Positions 55,309-64,000 of a DNA stretch of 64,000 nt are shown one piece after another. The notes under the pieces are model-generated. The model had not been told where the DNA came from. It saw nothing but the letters and a program-made list of their open reading frames with translations, and ran no database searches. Every line of letters starts with the position of its first letter. The stretch's first letter is position 1. This DNA is from Leptospira ainazelensis (GTDB lineage Bacteria > Spirochaetota > Leptospiria > Leptospirales > Leptospiraceae). The stretch is from the NCBI RefSeq assembly GCF_016918785.1, contig NZ_JAFFPT010000038.1, positions 1 to 64,000 of the forward strand. Direction: 5' to 3'. Made by a program: the position numbers and the translations under genes.

Positions 55309-57437
55309 ACGACCGACTCCGGAAAATCAAAGCCATACTTTGTTTCGTTTTGGCTTTTTCCGGAGTCGTTTCCATTTTCGCCGAAGAATCGGATTCTTCC
55401 GAGTTTGAACCTACGGTGATCATGGAAGACGTCGATCTCCAGCCTTATCTCACTTTTTACGAAGACAAAACCGGGAGACTTTCCTTTCCCGAAATTCAAA
55501 AAGTTTTTCGATCGGGAAAATCCATTCCTCTTTTTAACAACAGCCTTGGCTATTCGGAAGCCGCGATTTGGGTTCGGATTCCGGTCGCCAATCGGGAACG
55601 AGGCACACGAAACTGGGTGCTTCAGTACGGATACAGCCTGATCGATTCGATCCAATTGTATTCCACAAGAAACGGCGCTACGCCGCTCGTCGTTTCCGGG
55701 GACGAACTTCCATTTAAAACACGTTTGGCGGAGAATCGGAACTTTCCATTTCAACTCAGCGAACCTCCGCTTTCCAAAACCGACTACTATGTTCGGATTC
55801 AGTCGCAAAGTTCCATCATCATTCCTCTGGGGGCTTTTTCAAGAACTGAGTTTTTGGAACAAACCGCAAAGGAATACACGGCCCTCGGTTTTTATTACGG
55901 AACGATGATCGTGATGTTCGTATATAATCTTTTCCTTTTGATCAGCACAAGAGACAAAAGTTATCTCTACTATAGTATATTCATTTTTTTTGATATTCTA
56001 TTTCAGTTTACGTTGAACGGATTATCCTATCAATTTCTCTGGCCGAACAGTCCAGAATGGGGGAATATCTGTCTTCCGTTTTTTATGTTCTGCGCTTTTC
56101 TCGCGGCCTGTCTTTTCGGAAAATCATTTTTGGAATCGTCCAAAATGACTCCGACCACCGATAAATTCTATTACCCCTTGATCGCCGTTTGTATCTTTGG
56201 CGGTATCGGTTCCCTTAGTTTTTTTAGTTATACCTTCAGCGTCGTTTCCAGTTTGGTAGTTCTCCTTCTTACGCTTTTTCTTCTTTTGATCAATAGTTTG
56301 TTGTGTGTTTGGAAAGGCCACAGACCGGCGAGATTTTTTCTGACTGCATGGTCGGTTCTTATCCTCGGGAGTTTTTTATACGCGATGAAAGCGTTCGGAA
56401 TTTTTCCGGATAATTTTTTTACTCAGTGGGGTCTTCAAATCGGATCCGCGATAGAAGTCGCGCTTCTTTCTTTGGGACTCGCCGACCGAATCAAACAACT
56501 TTCCTTGAATTTGGAAACTCAGGCCACCAATCTCAATCTTCTCAAAATCAGACACGAACAATCCGCGATTCAGTATAAGAATTTATACGAAGGGGAAGAG
56601 GACTTTCTTTTCAATCTGGATTCTCAGGGAAATATCACCGGAACCAACAAAGCGGTCTCCACCTTTCTCGGTTTTAAACCCGCCGACGTAATCGGAAAAA
56701 ACTTTCTGGAATTGATGTACAACACCGGAGGTCTCGAAGACGCATTCAAAAAATTGTATGTGATGGAAAGAATGGAGGAACTTTCCAACACGAGAAAACC
56801 CGTCTACTTCCGGGCCGACTTTTTGCAAAAATATCTCAAAGAGCCGAAAGAACTCCAAGTCCGTCTTCAAATACTCGAACACGAGTCCGGACGCGAAATT
56901 TTAGGAAGGGCTTACGAACCGGATCAGGATCTGATGGGGAGATTTTTGGACGAGGAAAGAATCGTATTCTCGGTCAATAATTATCTCCAGAACGCCGAAT
57001 TATTGAGCCAAAGACTTACGTTCAATCTGGTTCGATTCACCGATCCTACGATCGCACTTTCCATTCGGACGAGCCTCAGAGAAATGCTGATCAACGCGAT
57101 CGAACACGGGAATCTGAACATTTCCAACGAAGAGAAGGCCAAGGCTTTGAAAACCGGAAATTATTTTCAGTTCATTCTTGCAAGACAAAACGATCCGTAT
57201 TATAGAGACAAAAAAATTCTCGTGGAATATTTTCTTTCCAGACAAAAAGTAGGTTATAGAATCACGGACGAGGGAAAAGGTTTTAACCACGCGAGAACCG
57301 TTCGAAACACGATCACACAAACCGATGAAAATTCTTCTCTGCAAAGCAGAGGGATCGCGTTCGCACTTTCCACCTTTGACGTAGTAAAATTCAATTCCAC
57401 GGGCAACAGAGTGACATTGGTTAAATATTTCAAATGA
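55305..57437 (+). CDS. 7TMR-DISM receptor with PAS and HATPase domains, no DHp
   Basis: A 710-residue receptor. Signal/anchor (about 10-27), a 7TMR-DISMED2 periplasmic domain (about 40-190), seven membrane helices (about 200-390), a PAS-like domain at about 425-520 (DFLFNLDSQGNITGTNKAVS) and a GHKL ATPase domain from about 560. The N-box is SLREMLINAIEHGN near 588 and the G1 motif ITDEGKGFNHARTV near 653. No phosphoacceptor-His (H-box) dimerisation domain lies before the ATPase, so it resembles an RsbW-type serine kinase fused to a receptor rather than a classical histidine kinase. The start is GTG, in a 4-base overlap with the TraB gene. Confidence 0.85.
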
Positions 57438-58006
57438 AACATTCTATTTTTATAATATTCTTTCTTTCTTTTTTTCTGTCCTTCTGCGCCAATTCCGGAC
57501 GTCCCGAAAAAAGAAATCTTCCCAAAGAACTTTCAATCGTCTTACAGGAACTCTCTTCGTCTTTGAAAAAACAAATCCGAATCAATCGGGAATCCTCTTT
57601 GCCCGACCGAAAAAACTCCCTAAAAATGGCAATTCTTCCTTTGTTAAACGAAAACGGATCCGTAACCGATCTGGGCTCTTATATCGCAGGACAACTTCTA
57701 ATCCAGATGAACGAACCCGGCAAATTGATTTTGGTGGAAAAATCACAATTGAATCGTTTGATCGACGAGCAGACGTTTCAAAAATCGGGTCTTGTACTTT
57801 CCGATAAGTCTTTGGAAATCGGAAAAATTTCCGGCGCGGATTTGATTCTTCTGGGATCCGTTCAGTTTAGCGACCAGACGTTTGTTTTACAACTTCGGGT
57901 AGTCTCTTTGCAATCCGGCGAAATACTGGCGTTAGGCGAGGGAGTTTTCGATTCGAACGACGCGCTCTATGATCAGTATCGTATCGTTCAAAACCCTAAA
58001 AAATAA
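57434..58006 (+). CDS. FlgO/CsgG-like lipoprotein
   Basis: A 190-residue lipoprotein with lipobox LSFC (Cys18). Residues about 65-185 match the FlgO / CsgG-like fold: KMAILPLLNENGSVTDLGSY, IAGQLLIQMNEPGKLILVEK, SQLNRLIDEQTFQKSGL, ADLILLGSVQFSDQTFVL. FlgO-type proteins are outer-membrane components. In spirochaetes, with flagella in the periplasm, the role may be general envelope assembly. Its start overlaps the receptor gene by 4 bases (57434-57437), completing a three-gene operon. Confidence 0.88.
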   Translation: MKHSIFIIFFLSFFLSFCANSGRPEKRNLPKELSIVLQELSSSLKKQIRINRESSLPDRKNSLKMAILPLLNENGSVTDLGSYIAGQLLIQMNEPGKLILVEKSQLNRLIDEQTFQKSGLVLSDKSLEIGKISGADLILLGSVQFSDQTFVLQLRVVSLQSGEILALGEGVFDSNDALYDQYRIVQNPKK

Positions 58007-58015
58007 AAGTCGACG

Positions 58016-58708
58016 TTAGGCGGGATTTGGCTCGATCAACAATTGTTCGAAAAACGATCCGAACTTTTTCTCCGTATTCACAAAATGAATTTCCAAAATC
58101 CAAAATCGCTCCTTTCCTTCGAATGGTTTCTTTAGATCGAGGAAATTCTCCTCGCAGATATAATTGATTTTGTTTTTAGAGTGATTCTTTTTGTGGGGAA
58201 ATTCGTCGATGATATGTCCGGCAATCTCGCTCCCGAAAAGATAACCGTCTTCCAAGGCGATTTTTTTCGCGAAGTCGAAAAGTTCCTTACCCGTGACGGA
58301 ATCTTTGGAAAAATAATAATCTCTGCACCGATTCCATGCGCTCTCAACGCAGGATCGAATGCGTAACTTTTCAGGATCGTTTCCCAGAACATAAGTCCTT
58401 CCAAAATCGGCTTCCATAGTTTCAAAAACCGGCCCCAGATCGATCCAGAGAATATCATCCTCTTGGATCAGAAGATCTTCCGGATCAAAATCATAAGGAA
58501 GAACCGTGTTTTTACCGGTGCGAACGATTTTTTTGTGCCAATATTTGGAGACTCCGAACTCCGACTTTGCCAGCTCATAGATGAGTGAGCTTGTTTCCTT
58601 TTCGGAATTGCCCGGTTGAAGGATCTTATTTTTTTCGATTTGTTGAAACAAATGCGAAGCTTTTTTCTCCGCCAATTTCAAATTCTTTAATATCTCCGAT
58701 CCTTTCAT
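58016..58708 (-). CDS. M24-family metallopeptidase
   Basis: A 230-residue peptidase of the M24 (pita-bread) fold, related to Xaa-Pro peptidases. The metal Asp residues lie in LWIDLGPVFETMEADFGRTY at about 90-109, the His in AGHIIDEFPHKKNH at about 162-175, and Glu in FWILEIHFVN near 210. It is compact compared with full-length PepQ/PepP, because the N-terminal domain is short. The substrate is not known. It converges with the FlgO-like gene and is followed upstream by the hydrolase gene on the same strand. Confidence 0.88.
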   Translation of the reverse strand: MKGSEILKNLKLAEKKASHLFQQIEKNKILQPGNSEKETSSLIYELAKSEFGVSKYWHKKIVRTGKNTVLPYDFDPEDLLIQEDDILWIDLGPVFETMEADFGRTYVLGNDPEKLRIRSCVESAWNRCRDYYFSKDSVTGKELFDFAKKIALEDGYLFGSEIAGHIIDEFPHKKNHSKNKINYICEENFLDLKKPFEGKERFWILEIHFVNTEKKFGSFFEQLLIEPNPA

Positions 58709-58751
58709 GATGATTCTGTCGCCGCCTAAATTGTTTTCGGAAGAATGTCGT

Positions 58752-59634
<883 letters not shown>

Positions 59635-59644
59635 GTGATAAGAC

Positions 59645-60058
<414 letters not shown>

Positions 60059-60071
<13 letters not shown>

Positions 60072-61477
60072 AATCTAAATCGGAAGAACAGATCAGACAA
60101 AAGATGATTTCGGAAGGAATGTCCGAAACGTTCATCGAAGATTTTTTAAAAAAAGTCGATCAGGTTCGAAACGGAGAAACGGGGATCGTTCGCTGGGAAG
60201 AAGTCGGCGATCTCGACCCAAAAAAAGACGAAATCGCACTCGAAGAAATCGAACGACAAACCTCTCCCGCTCCGGAAATTTTAAAAAATCTCGTCGTCAT
60301 CAAATTGAACGGCGGACTCGGAACTTCGATGGGACTTTCCGGTCCCAAGTCTTTGATCGAACTTAAGGACGGAATGTCCTTTTTGGAGATCATCGCCAAA
60401 CAATCCGAAATCATTTTAAAGAAGTATAACGTGTCCGTTCCGCTCATCCTCATGGACAGTTTCAATACGCAGGAAGAAAGCCAGGCCGAGCTCAAAAGAA
60501 TCGGATTCCAACAAAAGTTTGCGACTTCCTTTTTACAACACAAGGTTCCCCGTCTTTTAAAGGAAAACCTAACGCCGATTACATGCAAGAATTCGGACGA
60601 AGAGTGGTGTCCACCCGGACACGGCGATATCTGGATCTCCCTTTTGGAAACCGGACTTTTAGATACTCTGATCGCGGACGGTTACAAAGTGGCCTTTGTT
60701 TCGAACGGAGACAACCTCGGAGCAACGGTTCATCCCGGAATTCTGGAATACCTTCTCAAAGAAAATCTCGAGTTCTGTATGGAAATGACCCCGAAAACAT
60801 TGGCGGACAAAAAAGGGGGGGCAATCTACAAAAGAATCCTAAAGGGAAAACCCGAAAACTATCAGCTTTTGGAAACGGCTCAGGTTCCATCCGAACACAT
60901 GCACGAATTCGAAGGACTGGGAAAGTTTAGAAGTTTTTCGACAAACAACCTGTGGATCAACCTCGTAGCCCTTAAGGAAAGATTACTCCAAGGAAATTTT
61001 GAACTCTCTCTCATCGTAAATCCGAAAAAAATCGACGGAAAAGAAGTGTTACAATTGGAAACTGCGATGGGTTCCGCGATCCGAAACTTCAGTCGTATCA
61101 AAGGAATCATCATTCCCAGGGATCGATTTGCGCCCGTAAAAAAATGCGAAGACTATCTCGTAAGGAGATCGGACGCATATCAGCTCTTAGGCGATTATTC
61201 GATTACGATGTCAGACGAAAGGAAAAAGTTAGGCCTTGGTGAAGTATTGATCACATTGGATGAACAATACTACAAAAAAATCCAGGACTTCAACCGATTG
61301 TTCCCGGAAATACCGTCTCTTGTGCGCTGCACTTCATTTGCAGTCCAAGGAGAAGTCCTCTTTGATCGCAAAATAGAAGTAAACGGAGACGTCGTAATCC
61401 AAAATAACGGCTCCACGTTGCGTAAAATTTCAGAATTAAAAATCACCAACTTCGAATCCGGAAAATACACCTTTTAG
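60059..61477 (+). CDS. UTP--glucose-1-phosphate uridylyltransferase, eukaryotic-like UGPase family
   Basis: A 472-residue enzyme of the UDPGP family (eukaryotic-like type, unlike the GalU type of enterics). The nucleotide-binding motif KLNGGLGTSMGLSGPKSLIE starts at about 81, and FVSNGDNLGATVHPGIL at about 215-231 holds the metal Asp. It makes UDP-glucose for surface polysaccharide synthesis. Its start lies inside the small exported gene (13-base overlap), an unusual arrangement that suggests translational coupling. Confidence 0.93.
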
Positions 61478-61605
61478 GCTTTACAAAGAGAATCCACAAT
61501 CGAATCTTTTTATAAGAACGATTCGCAAGTGGTTCTAAATATCTCAACTGTTATGATGGACTCGGGGTCCGGAAACGGACTGATCTTTTGCAAACAAAGG
61601 CTGAA

Positions 61606-62958
<1,353 letters not shown>

Positions 62959-62962
62959 GAGT

Positions 62963-63385
62963 TCAATTTTTCTCGCTCCTCAACCTTTTTTGAACGAACC
63001 TTCCCGACGCGACGCCGACTACGGACGATACGATCGCTACGAATAACGGAAGAATCCTAAAAAGGAAAGGGATAGGCATCATCCAAGAATAGAAACTAAG
63101 AAAAGCGATTCCAAATACGATCGTCCATTTTGAAACACCAAGCCAACTCGTTGTAAAAAAAGTCAGAAACGCGGAGATTCCCCAGATTCCGGATGTTAGA
63201 AGAATATTCGGAAGAGGAAATTTAAAATATACTCCGAGTGTATGGCGAAATCCAAAAGGGAAGCTACGACTTGTCAAACCGGGTAGTCGGATATCGGGGA
63301 ACAACACAAAGGCAATCACGTCCAAGGCTTCGACGAGAATCAACTCAAGTAAAATCGTTCCGAGAATATATGATAAATTTCTCAT
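62963..63385 (-). CDS. Hypothetical four-helix membrane protein
   Basis: A 140-residue protein with about four hydrophobic segments (about 5-25, 60-80, 84-104, 107-127) and a basic C-terminus. I recognise no family; residues such as RLPGLTSRSFPFGFRHTLGV lie in a loop. It converges with the EAL gene, and only 4 bp separate their ends. Its 5' gap contains a hairpin terminator at 63472-63514 that belongs to the gene at the right edge. Confidence 0.6.
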   Translation of the reverse strand: MRNLSYILGTILLELILVEALDVIAFVLFPDIRLPGLTSRSFPFGFRHTLGVYFKFPLPNILLTSGIWGISAFLTFFTTSWLGVSKWTIVFGIAFLSFYSWMMPIPFLFRILPLFVAIVSSVVGVASGRFVQKRLRSEKN

Positions 63386-63471
63386 GCGTCGTTTTGAAAG
63401 GCTTTCAAACGGACCTTCAAGAATTCGATCGAATTCACGGAAAGGTTCAGATTTCTAAAAAATCCGCTAAG

Positions 63472-63514
63472 AAAAGCGTAAGACGACTGGTTATCAAATC
63501 GGCCTTACGCTTTT
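63472..63514 (-). terminator. Hairpin terminator, stem AAAAGCGTAAG/CTTACGCTTTT
   Basis: AAAAGCGTAAG (63472-63482) pairs exactly with CTTACGCTTTT (63504-63514) across 21 bases, and A/T runs flank both sides. It sits 15 bases after the stop of the minus-strand gene at 63529, so it is probably its Rho-independent terminator. The symmetrical flanks could work in both directions. Confidence 0.65.
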
Positions 63515-63528
63515 TGTTTTAATCTTCT

Positions 63529-64000
63529 TTACTCTTTTAAGAACGAAAGATTGGATTTTTGACTGACGATCGTTTGATCCTTCATCGTCACCGAAAGCGC
63601 GTCTCCGGTCTTTTCGATCTCGATCTTAAACTTTCCGTCCTTGTCGATAATCGGAGATTCTTCCACGTATTTTCCTTCGAAGATTTTCTTCTTATTGAAC
63701 TTTACTACGTAGTTTATGTTGTCCTGACTTTCGATTTCCAGAAGAACCTGACTGACTCCGTTGTTTCCATCCCAAGCCATCGCGGTCCAAGGCCCTTTGA
63801 ATTTTTCAAGGCTGGAATCTCCTCCAAACGTTCTCTTTTTCGGAGCCACGACCGCGGAAGAAAGAACCGCAGACGCAGGAAGAGAATTTCCGCTTTCTCC
63901 TCCAAGATCCGATTTCGAAGTCACCGAATACAAAAAGATAGTTTCTTTTGCGGGAACATCGGCTACATAAGAATTCTTATCTCCCGAAGAACCCAAAAAA
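63529..64000 (-). CDS. Hypothetical protein, C-terminal part only (cut by window edge)
   Basis: The frame is open to the right edge, so the start lies outside. The visible part, about 157 residues, contains NGVSQVLLEIESQDNINYVV and KIFEGKYVEESPIIDKDGKF, a beta-rich C-terminal domain with repeated Lys/Asp-rich turns. An in-frame Met is not seen at the boundary. I recognise no family. A hairpin terminator follows its stop. Confidence 0.6.
   Translation of the reverse strand, partial: FLGSSGDKNSYVADVPAKETIFLYSVTSKSDLGGESGNSLPASAVLSSAVVAPKKRTFGGDSSLEKFKGPWTAMAWDGNNGVSQVLLEIESQDNINYVVKFNKKKIFEGKYVEESPIIDKDGKFKIEIEKTGDALSVTMKDQTIVSQKSNLSFLKE

Overview
The window looks like a chromosomal segment of a Leptospira species, most likely of the pathogen-related clade. 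The reasons are two genes of the Leptospira-expanded DUF1564 family, several 7TMR-DISM receptors, lipoproteins with spirochaete-style lipoboxes, moderate G+C, and a dispersed palindrome of the form GTAGGAGCTCNTAC found between and inside genes. The species call is an inference; no rRNA or tRNA gene is present to anchor it.

Layout. 1-560: perfect 32-bp tandem repeats at the left edge, then a probable decayed gene. 562-5804: small accessory genes: YdeI-like protein, ArsR regulator with two AHSA1/SRPBCC proteins, a hydrolase remnant, and a YCII/DGPF protein followed by an ECF sigma factor with a C-terminal extension (ECF42-like). 5964-13174: MFS exporter, FAD-dependent dehydrogenase, small membrane proteins, DoxX and a long-chain acyl-CoA ligase, with a 292-bp inverted-repeat element at 10881-11172. 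13674-18825: a DISM diguanylate cyclase and a HAMP adenylate/guanylate cyclase, divergently arranged. 18816-26272: minus-strand genes for ChrA, methyltransferase, polysaccharide deacetylase, lipoproteins, thioesterase and TetR.

26962-33801 is the most coherent block: an ArsR-methyltransferase fusion regulator (SahR-like) with a perfect 24-bp palindrome directly before its start, then ahcY, a 7Fe-type ferredoxin, metH and a small cysteine-containing protein. This is a methyl-cycle operon that is probably autoregulated by S-adenosylhomocysteine.

34239-50246: probable outer-membrane protein, phosphofructokinase, GAF-GAF-SpoIIE phosphatase, argB, two SDRs, DUF1564, M61 peptidase, Bcp peroxiredoxin, a second DISM cyclase, an MBL-fold protein and a GPH-type transporter. 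50370-53850: DUF433/DUF5615 pair, a tyrosine recombinase lacking the usual HxxR histidine, and a cheD-HDOD-aroK operon. 54082-58006: a three-gene operon with 4-base overlaps (TraB-family protein, a DISM-PAS-HATPase receptor without a DHp domain, a FlgO-like lipoprotein). 58016-64000: M24 peptidase, an alpha/beta-hydrolase with Asn at the nucleophile position, UTP-glucose-1-phosphate uridylyltransferase, a divergent EAL protein and a gene cut by the right edge.

The window is rich in signalling genes: c-di-GMP synthesis and turnover, two cNMP cyclases, a PP2C phosphatase and a receptor-ATPase. The best candidates for new biology are the SahR-like operator and operon, the TraB/DISM-HATPase/FlgO operon, and the palindromic repeat family including its copies inside genes.
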